Positions 18,110 to 27,193 of a DNA stretch of 64,000 nt are shown here, in pieces; the stretch's first letter is position 1, and the number at the start of each line of letters is the position of its first letter. Source of the DNA: Terricaulis silvestris (GTDB lineage Bacteria > Pseudomonadota > Alphaproteobacteria > Caulobacterales > Aquidulcibacteraceae). Position numbers and translations under genes: made by a program. Location of the stretch: the NCBI RefSeq assembly GCF_009792355.1, contig NZ_CP047045.1, positions 2,258,501 to 2,322,500 of the forward strand. Direction: 5' to 3'. Under the pieces are notes generated by a model. The model ran no database searches. It was not told where the DNA came from and saw only the letters and a list, made by a program, of their open reading frames with translations.

Positions 18110-18744
18110 TGCTCACGCTCTACGGACACCCGATATCTTCCTACACCTGGAAGGTGCTGATCGCGCTCTATGAGAACGGCACGCCGTTCGAGTCAGTGAC
18201 GGTCGATCAGAACACCTACGCAGACTTCATCGCCAAATGGCCGATGGGCAAATTTCCGATCCTCCTCGACAGCGATCGCAAACAGATGGTCACCGAGACC
18301 AGCGTGATCATCGAATATCTCGACGCATACTATCCCGGCCGCACGCGCTTCGTGCCGAAGCATCTCGACACGGCGCTTGAGGTTCGCCGTTGGGATCGCG
18401 TGTTCGATCATCTCGGAAACACGATGACGAAGATCGTCACCGACAACATCCGCCCGGACAGCCAACGCGACCCGTACGGTGTCGAAGAAGCCAAGCGCAT
18501 CGTCCGCGGCATCTACACAGTCATCGAAGCACAGGTCGGCGATCGTGACTTCATTGTGGGCAACACCGTCACACTGGCAGATTGCTCAGCCGCTCCCTCA
18601 CTTTGGTACGGCACACGCAACGCGCCGCTCGACGGCGGCTTCCCACGCATCGCTGCTTATCTCGAACGTCTGAAGGCGTGGCCGGCGTTTGCCCGCGCGG
18701 TGAAAGAGTCTGAACCCCTGTTTCACATCTATCCTGGAGCCTGA
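18109..18744 (+). CDS. glutathione S-transferase
   Basis: A 211-residue cytosolic GST. The thioredoxin-like N-domain runs MLTLYGHPISSYTWKV with Ser/Tyr near the usual active site, then KFPILLDSD and TETSVIIEYLD, the glutathione gamma-glutamyl contact. The alpha-helical C-domain contains VGNTVTLADC. Second gene of the ArsR-led operon, overlapping the regulator stop. A role in detoxifying an electrophile is inferred from family and context. Confidence 0.9.
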   Translation: MLTLYGHPISSYTWKVLIALYENGTPFESVTVDQNTYADFIAKWPMGKFPILLDSDRKQMVTETSVIIEYLDAYYPGRTRFVPKHLDTALEVRRWDRVFDHLGNTMTKIVTDNIRPDSQRDPYGVEEAKRIVRGIYTVIEAQVGDRDFIVGNTVTLADCSAAPSLWYGTRNAPLDGGFPRIAAYLERLKAWPAFARAVKESEPLFHIYPGA

Positions 18745-18745
18745 A

Positions 18746-19204
18746 ATGAGCCAGCGTTCTCTCACCCACGCCACACTCGTCCTGGAGCGCACCTACAAAG
18801 CGACGCCGAAGCGCGTATTCGCCGCGTGGGAAAACGTCGAAGCGCGCGAACGCTGGCAGGCGCCGACGCCCGACGTAAGGCTGCAATATATCGAAACTGA
18901 TTTTCGCGAAGGCGGACGCGATCTGATGCGCTGCTATCAAGCGAACCAGTTGGTCTGGGAAGGACAAACCCACTATCTCGATATTCAGCCCAACAGCCGC
19001 CTCGTCTTTTCTGAACTCGTAAGCGGCGACGGTCGGCACGAGTCCCTGACCATGGTCGGCGTTGAGTTCATGCCGGTTGCCGAAGGCACGCACCTGCTGT
19101 TGACGCTGCAGATCACCGGGTTTGACGGTGCTGCGATGGAGGCGGGTTACCAGTACGGCTGGAACGCGGCGCTCGACAATCTCGCCAAGGAATTATCGCA
19201 ATGA
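18746..19204 (+). CDS. SRPBCC (AHSA1-like) protein, copy 1
   Basis: A 152-residue START/Bet v1-like protein with a hydrophobic ligand cavity. Marks are the N-terminal LERTYKATPKRVFAAWENVEARERW segment and the C-terminal YQYGWNAALDNLAKEL helix. A GGAG site lies just before the ATG. It is the first of three consecutive paralogues in one operon. Similar proteins act as chaperone activators or small-molecule binders, so no enzyme activity can be claimed. Confidence 0.88.
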   Translation: MSQRSLTHATLVLERTYKATPKRVFAAWENVEARERWQAPTPDVRLQYIETDFREGGRDLMRCYQANQLVWEGQTHYLDIQPNSRLVFSELVSGDGRHESLTMVGVEFMPVAEGTHLLLTLQITGFDGAAMEAGYQYGWNAALDNLAKELSQ

Positions 19205-19659
19205 CAAAACGCTCAACGACCCACGCCACGTTTGTAATCGAACGCGACTACCCGGCCGCGCCCGCGAAAGTGTTCGCCGCCTTCGCCGATCCGCAATCGA
19301 AAGCCAAATGGTTCGGCGGTCCTGACGACTGGGAGAAATCCAACCATAAGCTCGACTTCCGCATCGGGGGCAAAGAAGGCGTCAGCGGCGGCCCTCCTGG
19401 CGGAACAGTTCATTCCTACAACGGTGAGATCTGGGACATCGTCGAGAACGAACGCATCGTCATCGCCTACCAGATGCACCTGGGTATTCAGCGCATCTCG
19501 GTTTCGCTCGGCACCACCGAGATCAAGCCAAACGGCACGGGCTCAAAGCTCATCTACACCGAGCAAGGCGTCTTCCTCGACGGCTACGACGACGCCGGCC
19601 AGCGCGAACAAGGCACGCGAGAGCTGTTCGATCACCTCGCAACCTTCTTAAGCAAGTGA
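19201..19659 (+). CDS. SRPBCC (AHSA1-like) protein, copy 2
   Basis: A 152-residue paralogue of the previous gene, overlapping it by four bases. N-terminus FVIERDYPAAPAKVFAAFADPQSKAKWF, mid-region LDFRIGGKEGVSGG, C-terminal REQGTRELFDHLATFL helix. The WF-G and GG-E patterns are shared with copy 3 and less with copy 1, so copies 2 and 3 look like the closer pair. Confidence 0.88.
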   Translation: MTKRSTTHATFVIERDYPAAPAKVFAAFADPQSKAKWFGGPDDWEKSNHKLDFRIGGKEGVSGGPPGGTVHSYNGEIWDIVENERIVIAYQMHLGIQRISVSLGTTEIKPNGTGSKLIYTEQGVFLDGYDDAGQREQGTRELFDHLATFLSK

Positions 19660-19666
19660 GGACGCC

Positions 19667-20146
19667 ATGACCACAACAACACACGGCTCCTTCATCATCG
19701 AACGCCGTTACAGCGCCGCCCCCGAACGCGTGTTCGCCGCGTGGGCCGATCCAAAAGCCAAGCGCGCTTGGTTCGCTGAAGGCGAAGGCTGGGACATCAA
19801 GAGCTACGAACTCGATTTCCGAGAGGGCGGAACCGAGCGCAGCCGCTTCCGCGTCGTCGGCGGCAACAACCCGTTCCCGCCCGACACCGAGTTCGGCAAT
19901 GAAACCGTGTTCGACGAAATCATCCCGAACGAGCGCATCATCTTCACCTACTCGATGGATCGCGACGGCATGCGCTTTTCGGTCTCGCTCGCCAGTGTGG
20001 AGTTCAGCAAAGCCGAGAACGGCACGCGTCTCGTCTTCACCGAACACGCCGCATTCTTCGAAGGCGGCGACGGCGTGCAGATGCGCGAAAAAGGCTGGCG
20101 TGAGTTGCTCGCCAAGCTCGACGCCTATCTCGCGCAAGGAGACTGA
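19667..20146 (+). CDS. SRPBCC (AHSA1-like) protein, copy 3
   Basis: A 159-residue SRPBCC protein with FIIERRYSAAPERVFAAWADPKAKRAWF at its start, the LDFREGGTERSRF strand and a closing REKGWRELLAKLDAYL helix. GAGGA lies before the ATG. It follows copy 2 by seven bases and shares its whole architecture, which points to tandem duplication within the operon. Confidence 0.88.
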   Translation: MTTTTHGSFIIERRYSAAPERVFAAWADPKAKRAWFAEGEGWDIKSYELDFREGGTERSRFRVVGGNNPFPPDTEFGNETVFDEIIPNERIIFTYSMDRDGMRFSVSLASVEFSKAENGTRLVFTEHAAFFEGGDGVQMREKGWRELLAKLDAYLAQGD

Positions 20147-20148
20147 TC

Positions 20149-20709
20149 ATGGCCAAACTCATCATCTGGAACATCATGTCGCTCGACGGCGCGTTCGAAG
20201 GCGCGACGCCCTGGGATCTTTCCATGCACGAGACGGTGTGGGGCCCGGAGCTCGAGAAACTCTCGAAAGAGCAGCTTGCGGAGTCCACACTCTTGCTGTT
20301 CGGCAAGAGAACCTACGAAGGCATGTTTGAGTATTGGTCGAAAGAGACCGAGACCGGCGAGATCACCGACGGCATGAACAGCGCGCCGAAAGCGGTGGTC
20401 TCCACCACTCTCAAGTCGGCGGACTGGAACAACTCGCGCCTGCTGCGCTCGATCGACGACGTGAAAGCCTTGAAGAACGACGCCGGCGACAAGAACATCT
20501 TCGTCTTCGGCAGCGCCAAGCTCACTTCATCGCTGCGCAAAACGGGGCTGATCGACGAATACCGCATCTGCATCGCGCCGCTGCTGCTCGGGAAAACCGG
20601 CGGCGCGCCGATGTTTAAGCCAACCGACGAACGTCTGCGCCTCGACCTTATCAAAGCCGAACCCATCACCGGCGGTGGCGTTCTCTTGTTTTATCAACCC
20701 GCAGCTTGA
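20149..20709 (+). CDS. dihydrofolate reductase-like (RibD C-terminal) protein
   Basis: A 186-residue protein of the DHFR/RibD-C fold. Features: N-terminal IIWNIMSLDGAFEG, the LLFGKRTYEGM motif, and the NADPH-side segment IFVFGSAKLTSSLRKTGLIDEYRICIAPLLLG. Such proteins are common in ArsR/SRPBCC clusters and are thought to reduce pterin- or flavin-like molecules, but the substrate is unknown. AAGGAG precedes the ATG, and the gene begins two bases after copy 3. Confidence 0.9.
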   Translation: MAKLIIWNIMSLDGAFEGATPWDLSMHETVWGPELEKLSKEQLAESTLLLFGKRTYEGMFEYWSKETETGEITDGMNSAPKAVVSTTLKSADWNNSRLLRSIDDVKALKNDAGDKNIFVFGSAKLTSSLRKTGLIDEYRICIAPLLLGKTGGAPMFKPTDERLRLDLIKAEPITGGGVLLFYQPAA

Positions 20710-20719
20710 GGAGTCGCGC

Positions 20720-21076
20720 ATGAAAAAGTTCCTCGCCGTCTACACCGGCAACATCTCCGCGCAAGAGCGCTCCGGCTGGGATCAACTGAACGAAGGCGAT
20801 CGCAACAAGCGCATGAAGGACGGCATGGACGCTTGGATGGCATGGGGCGAGAAGCACAAGTCGGCGATTGTCGAAAACGGTGGACCGCTGGGTAAGACCA
20901 AGCGCACCGGCTTGAACGGTGTCACCGACATCAAGAATGCGCTCGCCGGCTATATCGTCGTGCAAGCAGAATCGCACGAAGCGGCCGCTAAGATGTTCGA
21001 GGGCCATCCGCATTTTACGATTTTTCCGGGTGACTCGGTCGAGATCATGGAGTGCCTGCCGATCCCAACCATGTAG
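20720..21076 (+). CDS. YCII-related protein
   Basis: A 118-residue ferredoxin-like protein of the YCII group (MKKFLAVYTGN start; GYIVVQAESHEAAAKMFEGHPHFTIFPGDSVEIMECLPIP end). The Asp/His pair of YCII enzymes may correspond to His in GHPHF. Start ATG 20720 has GAGGAG ten bases before it, and the longer frame from 20675 only overlaps the previous gene. YCII and DHFR-like genes accompany SRPBCC clusters in many genomes. Confidence 0.9.
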   Translation: MKKFLAVYTGNISAQERSGWDQLNEGDRNKRMKDGMDAWMAWGEKHKSAIVENGGPLGKTKRTGLNGVTDIKNALAGYIVVQAESHEAAAKMFEGHPHFTIFPGDSVEIMECLPIPTM

Positions 21077-21085
21077 TATCGCGCG

Positions 21086-21754
21086 GTGACCCCGAAGCCG
21101 ATCACAATAGCGCTCGATGGCGACGCCACAGTCTCCGGCCTGTGGCTCGCACCGCCCAACGCGAAGGCCGCCTACGTCTTCGCGCACGGCGCAGGCGCTG
21201 GCATGGCGCACAAATCGATGGCGGCGATCGCCAATGGTTTGGCCGAACGCGGCGTCGCCACGTTGCGCTATAATTTTCTCTACATGGAGCGCGGCTCGAA
21301 ACGGCCAGACTCGCCGGCTCTCGCGCACACCGCGGTTCGCGCTGCGGTGAACGAAGCGGCGCGCCTTGCGCCAAAGCTGCCGCTGTTCGCCGGCGGCAAA
21401 TCGTTTGGCGGACGGATGACGTCGCAAGCGCAAGCGATTGAGCCGTTGCCGAATGTGCAGGGTCTCGTGTTCTTTGGCTTTCCCCTGCACCCTGCTGGCA
21501 AGCCCGGCGATGAACGCGCGAAACATCTGGATGACGTGAAAATTCCGATGCTGTTCTTGCAGGGTACTAACGATGCGCTTGCGACGCTCGACCTGCTGAA
21601 GCCCGCGGTGAAGAGGCTCGGCAAACGCGCGACGCTCGCTCTATTTGAACGCGCAGATCACAGCTTCCATGTGCCGGCGAAATCGGGACGCAAAGACGCT
21701 GAAGTGTTGGCGGAGATCTTAGATACTGCGGCGACTTGGATGCTCGACAACTAG
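21086..21754 (+). CDS. alpha/beta hydrolase (dienelactone hydrolase/Tex30-like)
   Basis: A 222-residue alpha/beta hydrolase. The oxyanion HGAGAGM loop, nucleophile elbow GGKSFGGRM (Ser), a late Asp in LFLQGTNDALA and a final His in FERADHSFHVP complete the triad. It starts with GTG nine bases after the YCII gene and has no ribosome-binding site. A TAGTAT box six bases before the GTG might drive a leaderless message, but no matching -35 is visible. Confidence 0.87.
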   Translation: MTPKPITIALDGDATVSGLWLAPPNAKAAYVFAHGAGAGMAHKSMAAIANGLAERGVATLRYNFLYMERGSKRPDSPALAHTAVRAAVNEAARLAPKLPLFAGGKSFGGRMTSQAQAIEPLPNVQGLVFFGFPLHPAGKPGDERAKHLDDVKIPMLFLQGTNDALATLDLLKPAVKRLGKRATLALFERADHSFHVPAKSGRKDAEVLAEILDTAATWMLDN

Positions 21755-21764
21755 CGTCTCGCTT

Positions 21765-21942
21765 CTCCTCGATGGAGGAGCTGTCGGCGCGCAGCGACGA
21801 CTGAGGAGGTGAGGCCCGCCTACGGCGCCGATGAGCCCCTGGAGGCTCCTTCGTCACCACCGAGCGCGCACCTCCTCCGCCGCTTCGCCCGCCTACGCTC
21901 TTCGAGCTTCGGCGGACAAGCGGCGCCTCCTCCATCGAGGAG
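21765..21942. repeat. 178-base intergenic element with 16-bp terminal inverted repeats
   Basis: CTCCTCGATGGAGGAG at 21765-21780 is exactly complementary to 21927-21942. Inner segments also mirror each other (GAGGAGGTG near 21802 against CACCTCCTC near 21870). The element fills the gap between two convergent genes and has no reading frame with protein character. It is of the type of GC-rich dispersed palindromic elements of alphaproteobacteria. It could fold into one long hairpin and act as a terminator. Confidence 0.6.
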
Positions 21943-21957
21943 GAGGCTTGATGTGCA

Positions 21958-22317
21958 CTAGTCGAACTGCTTTTCGTAAACGTCCGGCTTGAACCCAACC
22001 AGCAACTTTCCACCAACATCCAACACCGGCCGCTTGATCATGCTGGGTTGCGCGATCATCAGCGCGATTGCTTTCTTCTCGTTCAGCCCTTCCTTCTCCT
22101 TCTCCGGCAGCCCGCGAAACGTCGTGCCGGCTCGGTTCAAGAGAACTTCCCAGCCCACCTCCTTCGCCCAGCGCTCCAGCGACGCCTTGTCGATGCCTTC
22201 GGCTTTGTAATCGTGGAACGCGTACGCGACGTCATGCGCGTCCAACCACGTGCGCGCCTTCTTCATCGTGTCGCAGTTCTTGATGCCGTAGATCGTAATC
22301 TGCTTGCTCTTGGCCAT
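21958..22317 (-). CDS. ArsC/Spx-family reductase-like protein (YffB type)
   Basis: A 119-residue thioredoxin-fold protein. The N-terminal IYGIKNCDTMKKARTWLD has one active-site Cys with CxxxK spacing, as in YffB-like ArsC homologues. The C-terminal segment (SMIKRPVLDVGGKLLVGF) carries the conserved RPV motif. These proteins probably handle glutathione or disulfides. Arsenate reduction is not implied. Confidence 0.88.
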   Translation of the reverse strand: MAKSKQITIYGIKNCDTMKKARTWLDAHDVAYAFHDYKAEGIDKASLERWAKEVGWEVLLNRAGTTFRGLPEKEKEGLNEKKAIALMIAQPSMIKRPVLDVGGKLLVGFKPDVYEKQFD

Positions 22318-22352
22318 GCTGGGCTTATGCCAAACAAAACGGAGGATCGTCC

Positions 22353-22985
22353 ATGGCCGACACGCTCACCTTCTACACCAACCCAATGTCGCGCGGCCGC
22401 ATCGTGCGCTGGATGCTGGAGGAAGTTGGCCAGCCTTACGAAACCGTCGTGCTCGACTATGCGTCGACCATGAAGGCGCCTGAGTATTTGAAGATCAACC
22501 CGATGGGCAAAGTGCCGGCGATCACGCATGGCGACGCTGTCGTGACCGAATGCGCGGCCATCTGCGCGTACCTGGCTGACGCCTTCCCGCAAGCCGACCT
22601 CGCGCCACCCCCGGGCGACAAAGCGCGCGCGGATTACTACCGCTGGATGTTCTATGGCGCTGGTCCGGTCGAAGCGATGGCGAGCAATCATTCGATGGGC
22701 TGGGCGCCGCCGGAAGAGAAGCGCGGCATGTTCGGCTACGGCTCGCGCGAGCAGGTGATGGATGCCCTCGAGTTCGCCGTGTCGCAAAACGACTATCTCG
22801 CAGGCAACAAATTCTCCGCCGCTGACCTCTATTTGGGCGCTCAGATCGGCTGGGGCCTCCAGTTCGGCACCATCGAAAAACGCCCGGCTTACGAGACCTA
22901 CGCCGCGCGGATTTTCTCCCGACCAGCCGCCGTCCGGGCGCGCGAAATTGACGATGGTTTGATCGCGGCCGCTGCCAAGGGATAG
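22353..22985 (+). CDS. glutathione S-transferase family protein
   Basis: A 210-residue GST with N-terminal LTFYTNPMSRGRIVRWMLEE (Ser-type site), NPMGKVPAITHGD and VVTECAAICAYLAD, and C-domain LAGNKFSAADLYLG. A strong GGAGGATC site precedes the ATG. Unrelated in operon terms to the GST at 18109, and about 30 per cent alike by eye. Confidence 0.9.
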   Translation: MADTLTFYTNPMSRGRIVRWMLEEVGQPYETVVLDYASTMKAPEYLKINPMGKVPAITHGDAVVTECAAICAYLADAFPQADLAPPPGDKARADYYRWMFYGAGPVEAMASNHSMGWAPPEEKRGMFGYGSREQVMDALEFAVSQNDYLAGNKFSAADLYLGAQIGWGLQFGTIEKRPAYETYAARIFSRPAAVRAREIDDGLIAAAAKG

Positions 22986-22996
22986 CTGCCCTGCCC

Positions 22997-23025
22997 TTGC
23001 CAAGGCTAGTGACTCTCCTTACTAG
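22997..23025 (+). promoter_or_regulatory. guaB promoter, leaderless type
   Basis: -35 TTGCCA (22997-23002), 17-base spacer, -10 TACTAG (23020-23025), then six bases to the ATG at 23032. No Shine-Dalgarno sequence lies between. Spacing predicts transcription starting at or beside the A of ATG. Confidence 0.6.
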
Positions 23026-24492
<1,467 letters not shown>

Positions 24493-24525
24493 TTCCGCTC
24501 CGTTCCTTTTTGTGGGGTCTCTCCC

Positions 24526-25803
24526 ATGCGCCACGGCGCACGTCAGCAAGCTGCCATCGAAATTCTCTCCACGCTTGAGAACCAGCGCCGGCCCGCGTCC
24601 GATGCGGTGAAGGACTGGATGCTGTCGCATCGCTTTGCGGGATCCAAGGATCGCGCGGAGATTGGCGACCTCGTGTTCGGCGCGTTGCGCTGGAAGCAAT
24701 CGAGCGCCTGGCGCATGGGCGCCGACGACCCGCGCGCTTGGGTGTGGGGCGCTTTGCGTTGGGGCTTTGGACGCGAGGCGGAGTGGATCGAGCAGAGCTG
24801 TTACGACGATCCGCACGCGCCGCCGCCGCCGACTGAGGCGGAACGTGCTGCGCTTTCTGGGGCTACTTTGGATGGCGCGCCGGCGCATGTGCGTGGCGAT
24901 TATCCGGAATGGTTGGATGCCAGCTTCGCGCGAGCGTTTGGCGATGCGCGTGCTGAAGAAGGTGCGGCTCTTGCTGTGCCGGCTTCGTTGGATTTGCGTG
25001 CGAACACTTTGAAGTCGGACCGCGATAGGGTGATCGCGGCGTTGGGCGAAAGTCCGAAGCTGAATGAGCCGCCATCTCCGACGCCGTATGCATCGAATGG
25101 CGTGCGCATTCCTTGGGCGCAGGGGCGGACGTTTCCGTGGGCGACGGAGCAGAGTTTCGTCAAAGGCTGGTTCGAGGTGCAGGACGAAGGCAGCCAGCTT
25201 GCGGCGCTGCTGAGCGGGGCTGAACCTGGGATGCAGGTTGCTGACGTTTGCGCTGGGGGTGGCGGCAAGACTTTGGCGCTGGCGGCTTTGATGCAGAACA
25301 AGGGGCAGATTTTTGCGCATGACGTTGATGGCCGCCGCCTTGCGCCGCTGAAGGAGCGGCTTGATCGGGCTGGGGTTCGCAATGCGCAGATCCGGGCGCC
25401 GATGCGGACCAAGGATGCGCTGGAGGATTTGCGCGAGCGGATGGATGTCGTGTTCGTCGATGCGCCGTGCACCGGTTCGGGGACTTGGCGGCGCTCGCCG
25501 GATTCGAAGTGGCGGTTGCGTCCGAACGCTTTGCTGAAGCGGCGGGACGAACAGCAGCAGGCGTTGGCTATGGCGGCGCCGTTGGTGAAGCCTGGTGGGC
25601 GGCTGATGTATGTTACGTGTTCGGTGTTGCCGGAGGAGAATGAGGATGCGGTGGCTGCATTCCTCGGATCATATGCCGGTTTTGCGCCTGTGGGATTGAC
25701 GCTCGACGCGCCGCATTATGTGCGGACGATTGGGGTGCAGATGACGCCGCTTAAGACCGGATGCGATGGGTTTTACGTCGCGGCTTTGCAGCGGACGGCT
25801 TAG
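24526..25803 (+). CDS. RsmB/NOP2-family rRNA cytosine-C5 methyltransferase
   Basis: SAM-dependent RNA m5C methyltransferase, 425 residues. N-terminal NusB-like helical region, then the Rossmann domain with VADVCAGGGGKTLALA, motif IV DAPCTGSGTWRR and motif VI TCSVLPEENE. The two Cys are the catalytic pair of this family. It follows guaB by 33 bases. Codon use shifts toward G-ending codons in the second half but the frame is intact. Probably 16S rRNA C967, by homology. Confidence 0.92.
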   Translation: MRHGARQQAAIEILSTLENQRRPASDAVKDWMLSHRFAGSKDRAEIGDLVFGALRWKQSSAWRMGADDPRAWVWGALRWGFGREAEWIEQSCYDDPHAPPPPTEAERAALSGATLDGAPAHVRGDYPEWLDASFARAFGDARAEEGAALAVPASLDLRANTLKSDRDRVIAALGESPKLNEPPSPTPYASNGVRIPWAQGRTFPWATEQSFVKGWFEVQDEGSQLAALLSGAEPGMQVADVCAGGGGKTLALAALMQNKGQIFAHDVDGRRLAPLKERLDRAGVRNAQIRAPMRTKDALEDLRERMDVVFVDAPCTGSGTWRRSPDSKWRLRPNALLKRRDEQQQALAMAAPLVKPGGRLMYVTCSVLPEENEDAVAAFLGSYAGFAPVGLTLDAPHYVRTIGVQMTPLKTGCDGFYVAALQRTA

Positions 25804-26054
25804 ACTTTGATGTCGACCCGGCGGCGTTCGCGATTTTCGCGGCGTTCTCGTTGATGCTCAGCGGCATCGTCGCGGCGCATGGCGCGGGTTTGGCGTTTCT
25901 TTTCGGCCAAGGCTGCGGGATCGACGCGGTGATTTTCGCGCACTTGATCGCGATGGCTGACCGCCGCGCCATAGTCAGCGGCCGCGCGGTCCCGTGGGGA
26001 GTCGCGCTGGGGCGTGTAGGCGCCCGCCGATTCTATGCCTGAAATCGCGGCCAT
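25800..26054 (-). CDS. small highly charged protein, function unknown
   Basis: An 84-residue frame rich in Arg, Asp and Glu (YTPQRDSPRDRAAADYG; a C-terminal run of RRE/NRE). Its stop overlaps the rsmB stop by three bases. AT-rich sequence at about 26090-26125 upstream could hold a promoter. It overlaps the end of the next minus-strand frame by 80 bases, so one of the two ends may be wrong. No family recognised. Confidence 0.4.
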   Translation of the reverse strand: MAAISGIESAGAYTPQRDSPRDRAAADYGAAVSHRDQVRENHRVDPAALAEKKRQTRAMRRDDAAEHQRERRENRERRRVDIKV

Positions 26055-26694
26055 TTACGCAGCGTGACACGCCGCGGTTAGGATCGCGTTCAGAAGTATT
26101 GCTAATTTTAAGTAGGCTTGACGAAACGTTAGGAGCGATCGGCGCGGGCGCGGCGAGGCTCGCGTGCGGCTCGCGCGATGCGGTGAGCACGAGCCCAGAC
26201 CCGTGCGGCGTGCGCCAGAGGGCGGGTAGCCGCTTCAGCACGCGGGCGACGAATGGCGCGGGATTATCGAGCATCGCGCGCAGGCGCCTGATGCGCGCAC
26301 GCAGCGAACCGCGATGCATGCCGGCGACGATGCCCGCCGTGGCGAGACGCCAAACTTGACCGCGCCCGCGCTTGCCGGCGCGCACGCCGGGGCGGACGCC
26401 GCGCGAGATTCTGTGAATGCCTTGACGCGCACATGTGGCGCGGAACGCGTCGTTGGCGCGGAGGAAGAGGATTTTGCGCAACTTGCGCGTGGCGCGGCGG
26501 AGATCGGCGGCGATCGCGCGCTTCGACGCGGCGTAGGCGTCGCGCAACAGCGGACAGCGCCACGCCGCGCGCGGCAACGCGTCGACCACCTCGCAGAACC
26601 ACGCCAACAGCGCGATCAACCAGCCGCGCATCGACGCGGTGACGGCGTCGACGATGGCGAGGTTGGGTCTGTTGGGCTGGGCGACGAGGCGCAT
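25975..26694 (-). CDS. hypothetical basic protein
   Basis: A 239-residue frame beginning MRLVAQPNRPNLAIVDAVTASM with one hydrophobic segment (about 24-36), then Arg-rich helices (RRATRKLRKILFLRAN; RARIRRLRAMLDNPAPFV) and RLPALWRTPHGSG. The first 190 residues look protein-like. The last 50 (after SLLKISNTS) do not, and overlap the next gene, so the frame may have lost its original stop. No ribosome-binding site is evident. I do not recognise the family. Confidence 0.5.
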   Translation of the reverse strand: MRLVAQPNRPNLAIVDAVTASMRGWLIALLAWFCEVVDALPRAAWRCPLLRDAYAASKRAIAADLRRATRKLRKILFLRANDAFRATCARQGIHRISRGVRPGVRAGKRGRGQVWRLATAGIVAGMHRGSLRARIRRLRAMLDNPAPFVARVLKRLPALWRTPHGSGLVLTASREPHASLAAPAPIAPNVSSSLLKISNTSERDPNRGVSRCVNGRDFRHRIGGRLHAPARLPTGPRGR

Positions 26695-26796
26695 GCGCGG
26701 AGTATGCGGGCGGTGCGGGGTCGGTCGGATAGATTTTTGGGTGGGGCGAACGAAATCAGGGAGTTGGATCGAATTCTTCGAGGATAGACACGTGCC

Positions 26797-27033
26797 CTAT
26801 CCGTGCACTGCATCAGCGATCCAGCATTCAACTGCGTAACACTCGGGGATGTCTGAACCGGGGCCGGCGGCTGAGCATCCGCCCCTGTAGTCCTTACACT
26901 CTCCTGATCCAGTCTCGAAGGGCGCGCTAAATCCCACCCACACGGTCAGCACAAGAAACAACGACGCGCAGACTGTGACATGCATCCCTTTCCGGCGTTT
27001 TCGCGCTGCGCGTTGGTATTCGATGGTGTCCAT
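26797..27033 (-). CDS. small membrane or exported protein with cysteine-rich tail
   Basis: A 78-residue protein with AGGAG directly before the ATG. A basic start (QRAARKRRKG) is followed by one membrane segment (about 18-36) and an outer part with four Cys (GECKDYRGGCS; ECYAVECW) that could form two disulfides. It is divergent from the TIR-WD40 gene, with about 160 bases between. Function unknown. Confidence 0.6.
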   Translation of the reverse strand: MDTIEYQRAARKRRKGMHVTVCASLFLVLTVWVGFSAPFETGSGECKDYRGGCSAAGPGSDIPECYAVECWIADAVHG

Positions 27034-27150
27034 CTCTCCTGTTCTTTCTCTATCGCACTGCGCCTCAGCGATGCCCGCTCCGGACGAGAAGGTGCACAGC
27101 CGGAGCGGTGCTCGGAGGTCGGCGCGATCTGAACCGAAGATTGCATTGCC

Positions 27151-27166
27151 TTAATTTGTTAACCAT
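27151..27166. promoter_or_regulatory. TTAA-N4-GTTAACCAT-type motif upstream of TIR gene
   Basis: TTAATTTGTTAACCAT at 27151-27166, 27 bases before the TIR-WD40 start. The 9-mer GTTAACCAT recurs upstream of the convergent membrane gene (29700-29708, minus strand). TTAACCAT resembles half-sites used by the cell-cycle regulator CtrA, but the spacing here is not the TTAA-N7-TTAA consensus. Confidence 0.35.
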
Positions 27167-27193
27167 ACTCCCTGCGCTGGGAGGCAAGTGGGA

